Below, piece after piece: positions 36,219-44,584 of a stretch of DNA of 64,000 nucleotides. The notes under the pieces were generated by a model that made no database searches, was not told the DNA's origin, and saw nothing but the letters and a program-made list of their open reading frames with translations. Source of the DNA: Brevundimonas intermedia (GTDB taxonomy: Bacteria; Pseudomonadota; Alphaproteobacteria; Caulobacterales; Caulobacteraceae); the NCBI RefSeq assembly GCF_004614235.1, contig NZ_SPVH01000002.1, forward strand, positions 186,001 to 250,000, written 5' to 3'. Every line of letters begins with the position of its first letter. Positions within the stretch are counted from its first letter, which is position 1. A program made the position numbers and the translations under genes.

Positions 36219-36743
36219 ATGGCGAAGATCATGCACCGACTGATCCTGATGCGGCACGCCCAGGCCGAAACCTCCGCCCCTTCCGGCGGCGGCGACGAGG
36301 CCCGCCCCCTGTCCGCCGCCGGCCGCGCCGAGGCCGTGCTGATGGGCCGCGCGCTGGCCGAGCGGGGCCTGAAGCCGGACCTGGCCCTGGTCTCCGGCGC
36401 CGTTCGCACCCGCCAGACCTGGGAGCAGATGCACGACGCCTTCGGCGACGTCGAAGTGCGCGACGAGGCCGCCCTGTACAACGCCCCCTCCGACGTGATC
36501 CGCCGCTTCGTCGAGGCCAGCGAGGACGCGGCCGGCTGCCTGCTGATCCTGGCCCACAATCCAGGCGTCCATGTGCTGGCCGCCGAATATCTGATCGAGA
36601 GCGCCGCCTCGCCGGCCGTGGTGGACAAGCTGTCGGGCGGTTTCCCGACCGGCGCGGCCGCCCTGTTCACCGTCGATGTGGCGGGCCGCTGCACCTACGA
36701 AGGCTTCCTGACGCCGCGTTCGCTCGGCGCGGCGTCCGCATGA
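36219..36743 (+). CDS. Histidine phosphatase family protein (SixA-like)
   Basis: A 174-aa phosphohistidine phosphatase-like protein. The RHG signature is LILMRHAQAETSAP (about residue 9), with a second conserved Arg in VSGAVRTRQTWEQM and the second catalytic His in LLILAHNPGVHVLA. The length and the RHA form of the motif match SixA, which dephosphorylates Hpt proteins. Two hybrid kinases that would need Hpt partners are in this window, but a link is speculative. The stop overlaps the DUF952 start (ATGA), forming an operon with pyrD. Confidence 0.85.
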   Translation: MAKIMHRLILMRHAQAETSAPSGGGDEARPLSAAGRAEAVLMGRALAERGLKPDLALVSGAVRTRQTWEQMHDAFGDVEVRDEAALYNAPSDVIRRFVEASEDAAGCLLILAHNPGVHVLAAEYLIESAASPAVVDKLSGGFPTGAAALFTVDVAGRCTYEGFLTPRSLGAASA

Positions 36744-37084
36744 CCGATGTCGCCTACAAGATCGTCGACGCCGCCGAATGGCGCGCGGCCGTCGCCGAGG
36801 GCCGTTATGACGGCGCCCCGGTCGATATAGCCGACGGCTACATTCACATGTCCACACAGGCGCAACTGGCCGAGACTGCGCGGCGTCATTTCGCAGGGCG
36901 TGGTGATCTGTTGCTGCTGACGGTCGACCTGAACCAGTTCGGCGACGACCTGATCTGGGAGCCGTCGCGCGGCGGCGACCTGTTCCCTCACCTTTATGCC
37001 CCCCTGCCCGTCGCCGCCGTCACGGCGTCGCGCGCCATGTCCGTCACCGCCGACGGCGAGATGACGTTCGAGGACGCGCAATGA
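36740..37084 (+). CDS. DUF952 family protein
   Basis: A 114-aa protein of unknown function. The DUF952 fold is indicated by AYKIVDAAEWRAAVAEGRY, then DIADGYIHMSTQAQLAETAR and WEPSRGGDLFPHLYAPLP. The conserved His in YIHMS and Glu in WEPS suggest a small catalytic or ligand pocket. It overlaps both neighbours by four bases (36740-36743 and 37081-37084), so it is translationally coupled within sixA-like/DUF952/pyrD. The family is frequently encoded directly before pyrD in alphaproteobacteria. Confidence 0.88.
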   Translation: MTDVAYKIVDAAEWRAAVAEGRYDGAPVDIADGYIHMSTQAQLAETARRHFAGRGDLLLLTVDLNQFGDDLIWEPSRGGDLFPHLYAPLPVAAVTASRAMSVTADGEMTFEDAQ

Positions 37085-38127
37085 GCCTGACCGATATGGG
37101 GGCCGCCCTGCTGCGACGGCTGGACCCGGAGCAGGCCCACCAACTGGCGATCAAGGGTTTGGCGCTCGCCCCCCTGCCTTCGCCGCCCGCCGACGATCCG
37201 ATCCTGCATACGCGTCTGGCCGGTCTGGACCTGCCCAATCCGGTCGGCTTGGCGGCGGGTCTGGACAAGAACGGCGAGGCCCTGCGCGGCCTGTCGCGTC
37301 TCGGCTTCGGCTTCGTGGAGTGCGGCTCGGTCACCCCGCGCGCCCAGGCCGGCAATCCCAAGCCCCGCCTGTTCCGTCTCAGCGAGGACCGGGCCATCAT
37401 CAACCGGATGGGGTTCAACAACGCCGGGCTCGACGCCTTCGCCGCGCGGCTGGACCACCGTCCCTCGGGCGTGGTCGTCGGCGCCAATCTGGGGGCCAAC
37501 AAGGATACCGAGGACAAGGCGGCGGACTATGTGGCGGGCCTGGAGCGACTGGCCGGTCGCGCCTCCTATTTCACCGTCAACATCTCCTCGCCCAATACGC
37601 CGGGTCTGCGCGCGCTTCAGGGCCGCGAGCAGTTGGACGACCTGTTGGGCCGCATCGACGCCGCCCGACCCGCCACAGGCCCCGACCGCGTGCCGGTCTT
37701 CCTGAAGATCGCGCCCGACCTGATCGCCGACGAGATCGGCATGATCGTCGAGGCCTCGCTGGCCCACCGGATCGACGGCCTGATCGTGTCCAACACGACG
37801 TTGGAACGCCCCGAGACCCTGCGATCGCCCGACGCGCACGAGACGGGTGGCCTGTCCGGCGCGCCCATCCGTCCGTTCGCGGAAAAAACCCTGCGTGCGG
37901 CGGCCGAGGCGGCGGCCGGTCGCCTGCCCCTGGTCGCGGTGGGCGGCATCGACAGCGGCGCCGAGGCCTATGCCCGCATCCGCCTGGGCGCCACGGCGGT
38001 CCAGATCTATTCCGCCCTGATCTACGAGGGGCCGGGTCTTGTCGCCCGCATCAAGCGCGACTTGGCCGCCCGGCTGCGCGCCGACGGCTTTTCCACAGCG
38101 GCGGAGGCGGTCGGCGCGGGCCGTTGA
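37081..38127 (+). CDS. pyrD: Dihydroorotate dehydrogenase (quinone), class 2
   Basis: Fourth step of pyrimidine synthesis; oxidises dihydroorotate with FMN and passes electrons to membrane quinones. At 348 aa it is normal class 2 length. The N-terminal membrane-associating helix is LLRRLDPEQAHQLAIKGL. The core has NPVGLAAGLDKNGEALRGLS, ECGSVTPRAQAGNPKPRLFR, NRMGFNNAGLDAF, and FTVNISSPNTPGLRALQ with catalytic Ser. The C-terminal FMN site is VGGIDSGAEAYARIRLGATA. It is the last gene of the coupled operon starting at 36219. Confidence 0.97.
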   Translation: MSLTDMGAALLRRLDPEQAHQLAIKGLALAPLPSPPADDPILHTRLAGLDLPNPVGLAAGLDKNGEALRGLSRLGFGFVECGSVTPRAQAGNPKPRLFRLSEDRAIINRMGFNNAGLDAFAARLDHRPSGVVVGANLGANKDTEDKAADYVAGLERLAGRASYFTVNISSPNTPGLRALQGREQLDDLLGRIDAARPATGPDRVPVFLKIAPDLIADEIGMIVEASLAHRIDGLIVSNTTLERPETLRSPDAHETGGLSGAPIRPFAEKTLRAAAEAAAGRLPLVAVGGIDSGAEAYARIRLGATAVQIYSALIYEGPGLVARIKRDLAARLRADGFSTAAEAVGAGR

Positions 38128-38197
38128 CAGAGCGTTAGGCTCGATCGACGTAATCTCGTCGATGCGAACGACCTGCGTTCGTCATTCGAGGGCCTGC

Positions 38198-40084
38198 ATG
38201 CAATCGACCGTCGTCGATACGGGTGAAAGCGGCTGGACCGCCGCCGTGCGCCAACGCCGCGGCGCGCTTCTGCAACGCCTCGCCTCGGCCTGCGCGGTCG
38301 CCCTGGTCGTCACGCCCATGGTGGGCGTCTGGTTCAGCCTGAGCTGGGTGGTCCTGTACATAGCCTGCCAGGGCGTCGAGCTGGTGGTCTTCGGTCCCGT
38401 CGCACGCGGCGACAAGGGCGAGATGTCCACGGCGCGCAAGGTCGTCGGCTGCATCGCCTTGGCGGTCAGCGCGACGGTTTTCGGCGGCCTGTCGCTGGTG
38501 ATGTGGCAGACCGGCGGCCCTCTGGGCGGGGTCTGCGCCGCCCTGATGCTGCCTGCGATCATGCTGTCGTCGATGATGACCGCCGCGCGCTGCCAGCCGA
38601 TGATGATCGCCAGCCTGGCGCCGCAGATGCTCTATCTGCTGACGACGCCCTTCTTCGCCCATCTGTTCGGCGCGCCGGCGCCCCTGGTGATGACGTCGGC
38701 CGCGACCGTCGTCCTCTATGTCTTCTATGTCGTCATCACCTGGCAACGGATGAGCGAAACCACGACCAGCCTGATCCGCGCCCATGCCGAGGCCCAGGAC
38801 CTGCGCCTCAAGGCCGAACGCAGCCTGGCCGATCACACCGCCTTCCTGGCCGCCGTGGGTCACGATCTGCGCACCCCCATCGGCGCCATCCTGACCGGCG
38901 CAGCCGAGCTGCGTGCGCCCGATCCCCAGTCCCGCGCCAGCGCCAACTTGATCACCGACGCCGGCGTCATGATGAAGGCTTTGCTGGACGACCTGCTGGA
39001 CCACACCCGCATCGGGGCGGGCCGAATGACGGTCGAGGTCAGCGATTTCGACCTGCGCCAGATGCTGGCCCAGACGCTTCAGCTGTGGCGCGGCCTGGCC
39101 GACGCCAAGGGCCTGAGGCTGCGGGTCGAGGGTGCAGCCTTCGTCCCGCGCCAGGTCAAGGGCGACGTGATGCGCATCCGTCAGGTGCTCAACAACCTGA
39201 TGTCGAACGCGATGAAGTTCACCGAGGAAGGCCAGATCACCCTGCGCGTTCAGGCCTGGCCGGAAGAACCGTCGGGTTACGCCCTGCTGTTCGAGATCGC
39301 CGACACCGGCCCCGGCATGACGACCGACCAACTGGCGCGCCTGTTCACCCCCTTCGACCAGACCGCCGACGGCGTGAGCGCCCGCTATGGCGGTTCGGGC
39401 CTGGGCCTGGCGATCAGCCGCAATCTGATCGATCTGATGGGTGGTCGCCTGACGGTGCGCAGCGCGCCCGGCCAGGGGTCGCGCTTCACTGTCTCCCTGA
39501 TCCTGCCCAAGGGCGAAGACGCCGAGCCGATCGCGGAAATCGTCGAGGAAAGCCGTCTGGATATCGCCCGGTCGCTGGCCCACTTCACACCCGCAGTCCA
39601 GGCCGTCGTCACACCTGCGCCCGCACCCACGCCTGAACCTGTGGCGGCCGAAGCTGAAGCGGAACCCGACCACGCCGACGACCAGCCCCTGCGCCTGCTG
39701 GTCGTGGACGACCACGACATCAATCGCCGCGCCGTACAGTTGATCCTTCAGCCGCTGGGCTGCGAGATCACCACCGCCGCCGATGGTTTGATCGCGCTGG
39801 AACGCTGCGACGAGGCGGTGTTCGACGTCATCTTCATGGATGTGCGGATGCCCGAGCTGGACGGGCGCGAGACCACGCGTCGCCTGCGCGCCGGCAGCGG
39901 ACCCAATGCGAGCACGCCCGTCGTCGCCGTCACCGCCGACACCGCACCCGAGGATGTCGCGGCGTGTCAGGCGGCGGGCATGGCCTATTTCGTCTCCAAG
40001 CCCCTGACGCCCACGGCGCTGATCGGCGCCCTGCAGCACGTCCTGAACGACACCGCCGCTCAGGCCCGGACCGAGGCCGCCTGA
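38198..40084 (+). CDS. Membrane-bound hybrid histidine kinase/response regulator
   Basis: A 628-aa protein starting at ATG 38198 (MQSTVVDTGESGW), with GAGG upstream; longer readings overlap pyrD. About six N-terminal membrane helices lie between residues about 28 and 185, without a sizeable periplasmic loop, so sensing is probably within the membrane. The HisKA H-box is FLAAVGHDLRTPIGAIL (about 222). The ATPase has QVLNNLMSNAMKFT, EIADTGPGM and GGSGLGLAISRNLI. A Pro/Ala linker (about 465-500) leads to a receiver with VVDDHDINRRAV and phospho-acceptor Asp in VIFMDVRMPELDG. Its 3' end overlaps the convergent vsr gene by 25 bp. The output partner is unknown. Confidence 0.93.
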   Translation: MQSTVVDTGESGWTAAVRQRRGALLQRLASACAVALVVTPMVGVWFSLSWVVLYIACQGVELVVFGPVARGDKGEMSTARKVVGCIALAVSATVFGGLSLVMWQTGGPLGGVCAALMLPAIMLSSMMTAARCQPMMIASLAPQMLYLLTTPFFAHLFGAPAPLVMTSAATVVLYVFYVVITWQRMSETTTSLIRAHAEAQDLRLKAERSLADHTAFLAAVGHDLRTPIGAILTGAAELRAPDPQSRASANLITDAGVMMKALLDDLLDHTRIGAGRMTVEVSDFDLRQMLAQTLQLWRGLADAKGLRLRVEGAAFVPRQVKGDVMRIRQVLNNLMSNAMKFTEEGQITLRVQAWPEEPSGYALLFEIADTGPGMTTDQLARLFTPFDQTADGVSARYGGSGLGLAISRNLIDLMGGRLTVRSAPGQGSRFTVSLILPKGEDAEPIAEIVEESRLDIARSLAHFTPAVQAVVTPAPAPTPEPVAAEAEAEPDHADDQPLRLLVVDDHDINRRAVQLILQPLGCEITTAADGLIALERCDEAVFDVIFMDVRMPELDGRETTRRLRAGSGPNASTPVVAVTADTAPEDVAACQAAGMAYFVSKPLTPTALIGALQHVLNDTAAQARTEAA

Positions 40085-40491
40085 TCCCTGACGGCGGCGA
40101 CCAGGGTCGCAGCGAAGTCGGGCCGCCGCATGTCGCATTCCCAGACCGTGACCACGCGCCAGCCTGACACCTCCAGCGCCTGAACGGCGGCGGCGTCGCG
40201 GGCGCGATTGCGGGCGATCTTGGCGATCCAGTAATCGGCGTTGGTCTTGGGCTGGCGCGCGCCACGCGCACAGTCATGGCCGTGCCAGAAACAGCCGTGG
40301 ACGAACAGGGCGACGCGGCGGCCCTTCATCACGACATCCGGCCGACCGGGCAGACCCACCCCGCCCAGCCGATAACCGATCCCGGCCGCACGCAGGATCC
40401 TGCGCACAGCCAGTTCCGGCGACGTATCCTTGCCCTTTACGCGACGCATCACGGCGCTGCGCTTTTCGGGGCTGAACACGTCGGTATTCAT
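40060..40491 (-). CDS. vsr: Second, orphan Vsr-type very short patch repair endonuclease
   Basis: A 143-aa complete Vsr-family nuclease. Key elements are KRSAVMRRVKGKDTSPELAV, GLPGRPDVVMKGRRVALFVH with the catalytic Asp, FVHGCFWHGHDC (zinc and catalytic His/Cys), WIAKIARNRARD and the final zinc ligand in VTVWECDM. It is more diverged from the Vsr at the left edge than two copies of one gene would be, and no cytosine methyltransferase is beside it. It may repair deamination at sites of a methylase encoded elsewhere, or nick other mismatches. It is followed upstream by a pair of related hairpins. Confidence 0.92.
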   Translation of the reverse strand: MNTDVFSPEKRSAVMRRVKGKDTSPELAVRRILRAAGIGYRLGGVGLPGRPDVVMKGRRVALFVHGCFWHGHDCARGARQPKTNADYWIAKIARNRARDAAAVQALEVSGWRVVTVWECDMRRPDFAATLVAAVRDQAASVRA

Positions 40492-40495
40492 CTTT

Positions 40496-40589
40496 TGTCG
40501 ATCCAGGCTATCGCTTCGCTACTTGAGCCTGGATCGACAGACATCAATGTTTGACCACGCTCAAGCAGCGAAGCGATAGCGTGGTCAAA
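40496..40589. repeat. Twin REP-like hairpins in mirror orientation
   Basis: Hairpin 1 (40496-40539) has arms TGTCGATCCAGGCT and AGCCTGGATCGACA. Hairpin 2 (40550-40589) has arms TTTGACCACGCT and AGCGTGGTCAAA. Their loops are reverse complements apart from one base (ctatcgcttcgct-a/g-cttgag). The arms differ completely, so the loop is the conserved part, the reverse of ordinary REP elements. It lies between vsr and the peroxiredoxin gene. Confidence 0.75.
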
Positions 40590-40594
40590 CCAGA

Positions 40595-41080
40595 TTAGAG
40601 CTGCGCCAGCAGATGCTCGGCCGAGGACACCTTGAACTCGCCGCCCTGTTCGATGTTCAGCTGGGTCACCGTGCCGTCCTTGACCAGCATGGAATAGCGC
40701 TGCGAGCGCTCGCCCAGGCCGAAGCCCGAACCGTCCAGCACCAGGCCCAGGGCCTTGGTCAGTTCGCCGTTGCCGTCGGCCAGCATGACGATGCTGTCGT
40801 CGGTGATGTCCTGGCTGTCGGCCCAGGCCTTCATGACGAAGGCGTCGTTGACCGAGATGCAGGCGACCGTATCGACGCCCTTGCCCTTGATGTCGGCCAG
40901 ATGATCCTTGAAGCCCGGCAGGTGGCGCGCCGAGCAGGTCGGGGTGAAGGCGCCGGGCACGGCGAACAGGGCCACGGTCTTGCCCGCGAAGATGTCGGCG
41001 GTGCTGACGGGCTTGGGCCCTTCGGCGGTCGCCTGGGCGAGGGTCGCGTTCGGGATGCGATCGCCGATCTGGATGGTCAT
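40595..41080 (-). CDS. Peroxiredoxin (Prx5/AhpC-TSA type)
   Basis: Reduces hydrogen peroxide and alkyl hydroperoxides through a peroxidatic Cys, with glutathione/glutaredoxin as probable reductant. The start ATG 41080 (MTIQIGDRIPNATL) gives the standard 161 aa. The active site is FAVPGAFTPTCSARHLPGF, with Cys at about residue 49. SVNDAFVMKAWADSQ and ALGLVLDGSGFGLGERSQRY are typical of the Prx5 group. There is no resolving Cys in the usual C-terminal position, only Cys74 (TVACISVND). It is divergent from yqgE. Confidence 0.92.
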   Translation of the reverse strand: MTIQIGDRIPNATLAQATAEGPKPVSTADIFAGKTVALFAVPGAFTPTCSARHLPGFKDHLADIKGKGVDTVACISVNDAFVMKAWADSQDITDDSIVMLADGNGELTKALGLVLDGSGFGLGERSQRYSMLVKDGTVTQLNIEQGGEFKVSSAEHLLAQL

Positions 41081-41206
41081 GATTGTCTCGCTGAGGTTGG
41101 GGCTGACGGGGTAGGAAACACCGTCTGCGACACATAGAGCGCGCCGACGGGACCGCAAGCGTCCGCTCGACTTGCATGCGCCGCTTTCGCGACCGATGAT
41201 CGGATC

Positions 41207-41776
41207 ATGAGCCAAGCCTCCACCCTGACCGGTCGTCTGCTGGTCGCCATGCCCGGTATCGACGACCCGCGTTTCGAACACGCCGTCATCCTGATCTGCG
41301 CCCACGGACCCGACCATGCCATGGGTCTGAGGCTGGACCGACCGGCGCCGGGGGTGGATTTGAAGACGGTCCTGGACAAGCTGGACGCCCCGGCCCCGGA
41401 CCAGTCGATCGGCCGCGCGGTCCTGATGGGCGGTCCGGTCGAGCGCGAGCGCGGCTTCGTGCTGCATACCGACGACTGGATGATCGGGGACGACAGCCTG
41501 CCGTTCGGCGACGGCCTGGCCATGACCGGCACGCGAGAGGCTTTGGCGGCGATGACCGATGCGGTCTCGGGGCCGAGCCGTTCGGCCCTGCTGCTGGGCT
41601 ATGCCGGCTGGGGCGAGGGGCAGTTGGAGGAGGAGTTGGCCGAGAACGTCTGGCTGACCGCCGACGCCGATCTAGATCTGATCTTCGACGGCGAACACAC
41701 GTCGAAATGGACGCGCGCCCTGGCCCAGATGGGCGTCGACGCGGCCATGCTGTCCAGCCAGGGCGGCCGAGCCTGA
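41207..41776 (+). CDS. YqgE/AlgH family protein (UPF0301)
   Basis: A 189-aa protein of the conserved but functionally unclear AlgH family. Signatures are LTGRLLVAMPGIDDPRFEHA, VILICAHGPDHAMGLRLDRP and AVLMGGPVERERGFVLHTDD, then ALLLGYAGWGEGQLEEELAE and VWLTADADLDLIFD. All are colinear with the family at normal length. In some bacteria AlgH affects alginate or stress regulation, but no mechanism is established. ATG 41207 follows a short intergenic region shared with the divergent peroxiredoxin gene. Confidence 0.93.
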   Translation: MSQASTLTGRLLVAMPGIDDPRFEHAVILICAHGPDHAMGLRLDRPAPGVDLKTVLDKLDAPAPDQSIGRAVLMGGPVERERGFVLHTDDWMIGDDSLPFGDGLAMTGTREALAAMTDAVSGPSRSALLLGYAGWGEGQLEEELAENVWLTADADLDLIFDGEHTSKWTRALAQMGVDAAMLSSQGGRA

Positions 41777-41798
41777 GCTCAGCCGCCCGCTTTGAGGC

Positions 41799-42641
41799 CT
41801 AGAAGCGGTAGTTCATGCCGATGCGGAACATGTGGGTTCCGAACTTGCCGTTGCCGCGCACCATGTCCGTACCCGTGGTGTTCGGGGCCAGGATGAACGG
41901 GTTGGCGGCGGGCGTCGTGCCGGTGTTGCCGACGCGGATCACCGGGCTGTCCACGTCAAGCGACGTGTACAGATATTCGCCGTTGACCGTCAGGCCGCGA
42001 CCCAGGGCGTATTCCACGCCGCCGCCGGCCTGCCAGCCGTCGCCGTCATCGCCTTCGCTGGTTTCGGTGAAGCTGTTGGCCTGGTTCGAGGTGCGGAACT
42101 TGTTCTCGAACTTGCCATAGGCGTAACCGCCGGTGCCGTAGATCATCGCCGGGCCATAGGCGTAGCCCAGCTTCAGACGGGCGGCCGCCGTGCTCTCCAG
42201 CTCGCGCGTGAAGGTGTAGAAGGCCGGGGTGGTCGAGAAGCCAGTCACCGAGTCCTGGACGTTGTTGACGCTGTATTCGGCGAGGGCGCCGACGACGAAG
42301 TTGCCGAACTGCATGTCGTAACCGGCGCGCACGCCCGCCTCGACGCCGTCGTTGTCGTCACGGCAGCCGGTGCCCGGTGCGGTGCTGGTCGCCATGCCGC
42401 CGCAGAAACCGGGGCTGAAGGCGTTGGCGTTGGCCGGGGGCGCGGTGGTGACGGGGTCGCCGTAGTTGCCGTCCAGATTGCGGTCGAAGCGCAGGATCTC
42501 GTCGCCGTCGTCGTTCGACTGGTTATAGCCGCCGAAGATGCCGATGTACGGGCCGGACCAGTCGGGGGCGACCGATTGCGCCAGGGCGGGGGTGGAGACC
42601 ATGGCCAGCGCCAGGGCGCTGGATGCGAGTGTCTTGATCAT
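41799..42641 (-). CDS. Outer-membrane beta-barrel protein (Omp25/OmpA-barrel-like)
   Basis: The start ATG 42641 is preceded by a CCTCCCCC-rich ribosome region (GGAGG in its 5' form). The 280-aa precursor has a signal peptide (MIKTLASSALALAMVSTPAL, cleaved after LAQS). The mature protein starts with DWSGPYIGIFGGYNQSND, the typical first strand of eight-stranded alphaproteobacterial barrels. Alternating strands such as AEYSVNNVQDS, LKLGYAYGPAMIYGTGGYAY and GGGVEYALGRGLTVNGEYLY follow, ending MFRIGMNYRF with the terminal Phe needed for outer-membrane insertion. An unusual Cys pair is in GFCGGMATSTAPGTGCRD. The role is structural or adhesin-like by family. Confidence 0.88.
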   Translation of the reverse strand: MIKTLASSALALAMVSTPALAQSVAPDWSGPYIGIFGGYNQSNDDGDEILRFDRNLDGNYGDPVTTAPPANANAFSPGFCGGMATSTAPGTGCRDDNDGVEAGVRAGYDMQFGNFVVGALAEYSVNNVQDSVTGFSTTPAFYTFTRELESTAAARLKLGYAYGPAMIYGTGGYAYGKFENKFRTSNQANSFTETSEGDDGDGWQAGGGVEYALGRGLTVNGEYLYTSLDVDSPVIRVGNTGTTPAANPFILAPNTTGTDMVRGNGKFGTHMFRIGMNYRF

Positions 42642-42780
42642 TGGGGGAGGCTTTCGTGCCAAAACTTGCGGGCGCGACGTCCCCGCTCGCCGTCACAAAA
42701 GCCGAAGGCGGCCACAGGTTCCCGCCATTCGCGCCGCTAAATGCCGCACATCCAAAGGCTTGGTTTGGACGTATGGGGGC

Positions 42781-44481
42781 CTAACGCGTCGTCATCGACA
42801 CCAGCAATGCGAGCAGGAGCAGCAGGCTGACCCCCTGCCAGAATCGTACCGGATCGCGCTCGATCAGGGACAGTTGGCGCGGCGGCGGGGCGGCGACGGC
42901 GCTGCCGGTTTCCAGCACATGGATCAGCTCCTCCACATCCTCGAACCGCTCGTTCGGATCGACGGCGACGGCGCGCATGATGGCCGCCTCCAGCCAGGCA
43001 GGCATGTCCGGCCGATGCCGCATCGGCGGCACGGGCGTCCGGTCGAAACGCGGCGCATCGGCGGGATCGACCTCGCCCCACGGATAGGTGCGCGTGAACA
43101 GCCGATACAGCGTCACCCCCAGGGCGAACTGGTCGGTGGCGGCGTTCCCGCTCTCGCCCGCATACATCTCGGGCGCCTTGTAGCCGGCGGTGCCGGGCGC
43201 CTCGGCCTCAGCGAACTCCTCGGCCTGCCTCAGACGCGCCACGCCCAGATCGACCAGCTTCAGCCCGCCGTTGCTCTCCAGGATCACATTGTCCGGCTTG
43301 ATGTCGCGGTGAGTCACCCCCGCCCGGTGCAGGGCAGAGACGGCGCGCGACAGGCGCAGGGCCACGCCGATGCCTTCGGCGATCTCGAACGGTCCTTCCT
43401 CCGCCAATCGCGCGTGCAGGGTCTGACCGGCATGGAAGGGCTGGGCGATATACAGGCGGCTCTGGCGGCCCGCATCCAGGCTCAGCACCTTGCCGACGAA
43501 GGGACTGTCGATGCGCCGCCCGATGAAGGCTTCGCGCAGGAAGGCCGTGCGCGCGCCGCGCTCGGACACGACGGCGGGCTTGGGGAACTTCAGCACCACC
43601 ATGCCTCCGTCGCCCAGAGTATCCTTGCCCAGGAACAGCCGCGTATAGCGTCCGTCCGCGACCAGCCGCTGCAGGGCGAAGCCGTCGACATTGTCGCCCA
43701 CGACGGGCGGCGGCAGGATGGCCAGGCCTTCCGCCTCGGCCGTGATCGCCTCCCAGTCGGGCGCGCCGGTGCGGACCACGTCGATGACGATGGCGGTGGC
43801 GTTGTCGCGGGCGCCCGCCGCCTCGACCTCGGCCAGGATCGCCTTTGCATCCGCGTCGGGCGAGCTCCGCCGCCCCAGCAGCACGGCGATGACCGCATCG
43901 GTCAGCACCCCATGCACCCCGTCGGTGGTCAGCAGCAGCCTGTCGTGCGGCTCCAGCCGAACCTGTCGCACGTCCAGCTTCACGTCCGCCTCGATGCCCA
44001 CCGCGCGGTACAGCACATGGCTGAGCCCCTGCTGAGAACGCGTATGATCCTCCGTCAGCCGCGTCAGCACGCCGTCGCGGAAATGCCAGGCCCGGCTGTC
44101 GCCCACATGCAGGGCCGTCGCCTCGCGCCCGCGCAGGATGACCGCCGTAAAGGTGGTCGCCGCCCCCTCCATCGCCGGATCGATCTTGCCGCGCGAATGG
44201 AGCCAGCGGTTGAAGCCCCTCAGCGCCTTGATCCCGTTGGCGGCGATGCCGTTCAGCGGGTTCTGATCCAGATAGCCGTCGATGAAGCTGCGCGTCGTCA
44301 GCTCCGCCGCCATCCGCCCGGCCTTGGACCCCGACACCCCGTCGGCGATCACCGCCACGACCCCGTGCTCGCGCTGCTCGGCCGCCGTGCCGATATGGAC
44401 GCCGCCGAAATCCTGATTGTCCGCCTTTGGCCCCTGCAAGGTCGCAAACCCGGCGGCGATCTCCAGTCTGGCGTCGGTCAT
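42781..44481 (-). CDS. Fused PP2C-type phosphatase and Ser/Thr protein kinase, membrane-anchored
   Basis: Bifunctional protein of 566 aa from ATG 44481 (MTDARLEIAAG); GTG 44490 is an alternative. The N-terminal PP2C domain (residues about 1-235) shows VVAVIADGVSGSKAGRMAAE, LHVGDSRAWHF, LLTTDGVHGVL and ARDNATAIVIDV, all metal-binding Asp in place. The kinase domain (about 255-515) has ATP Lys in VVLKFPKP, catalytic loop VTHRDIKPDNVIL, DLG in place of DFG (LVDLGVARL), and GTAGYKAPEMYAGE. A C-terminal membrane helix (VSLLLLLALLVSM) anchors it with both domains in the cytoplasm. Similar fusions occur near nitrate-assimilation genes in other proteobacteria; none are here. Confidence 0.93.
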   Translation of the reverse strand: MTDARLEIAAGFATLQGPKADNQDFGGVHIGTAAEQREHGVVAVIADGVSGSKAGRMAAELTTRSFIDGYLDQNPLNGIAANGIKALRGFNRWLHSRGKIDPAMEGAATTFTAVILRGREATALHVGDSRAWHFRDGVLTRLTEDHTRSQQGLSHVLYRAVGIEADVKLDVRQVRLEPHDRLLLTTDGVHGVLTDAVIAVLLGRRSSPDADAKAILAEVEAAGARDNATAIVIDVVRTGAPDWEAITAEAEGLAILPPPVVGDNVDGFALQRLVADGRYTRLFLGKDTLGDGGMVVLKFPKPAVVSERGARTAFLREAFIGRRIDSPFVGKVLSLDAGRQSRLYIAQPFHAGQTLHARLAEEGPFEIAEGIGVALRLSRAVSALHRAGVTHRDIKPDNVILESNGGLKLVDLGVARLRQAEEFAEAEAPGTAGYKAPEMYAGESGNAATDQFALGVTLYRLFTRTYPWGEVDPADAPRFDRTPVPPMRHRPDMPAWLEAAIMRAVAVDPNERFEDVEELIHVLETGSAVAAPPPRQLSLIERDPVRFWQGVSLLLLLALLVSMTTR

Positions 44482-44584
44482 GAAACACACTTTGTGGGAT
44501 CGCAGCGCCGATGGCTAGGTGGAAGCGCGGCCATATATGCCGCCACATATAGCGCCGCTTTCCGAAGTCGGTTAGGAGCGCCCT

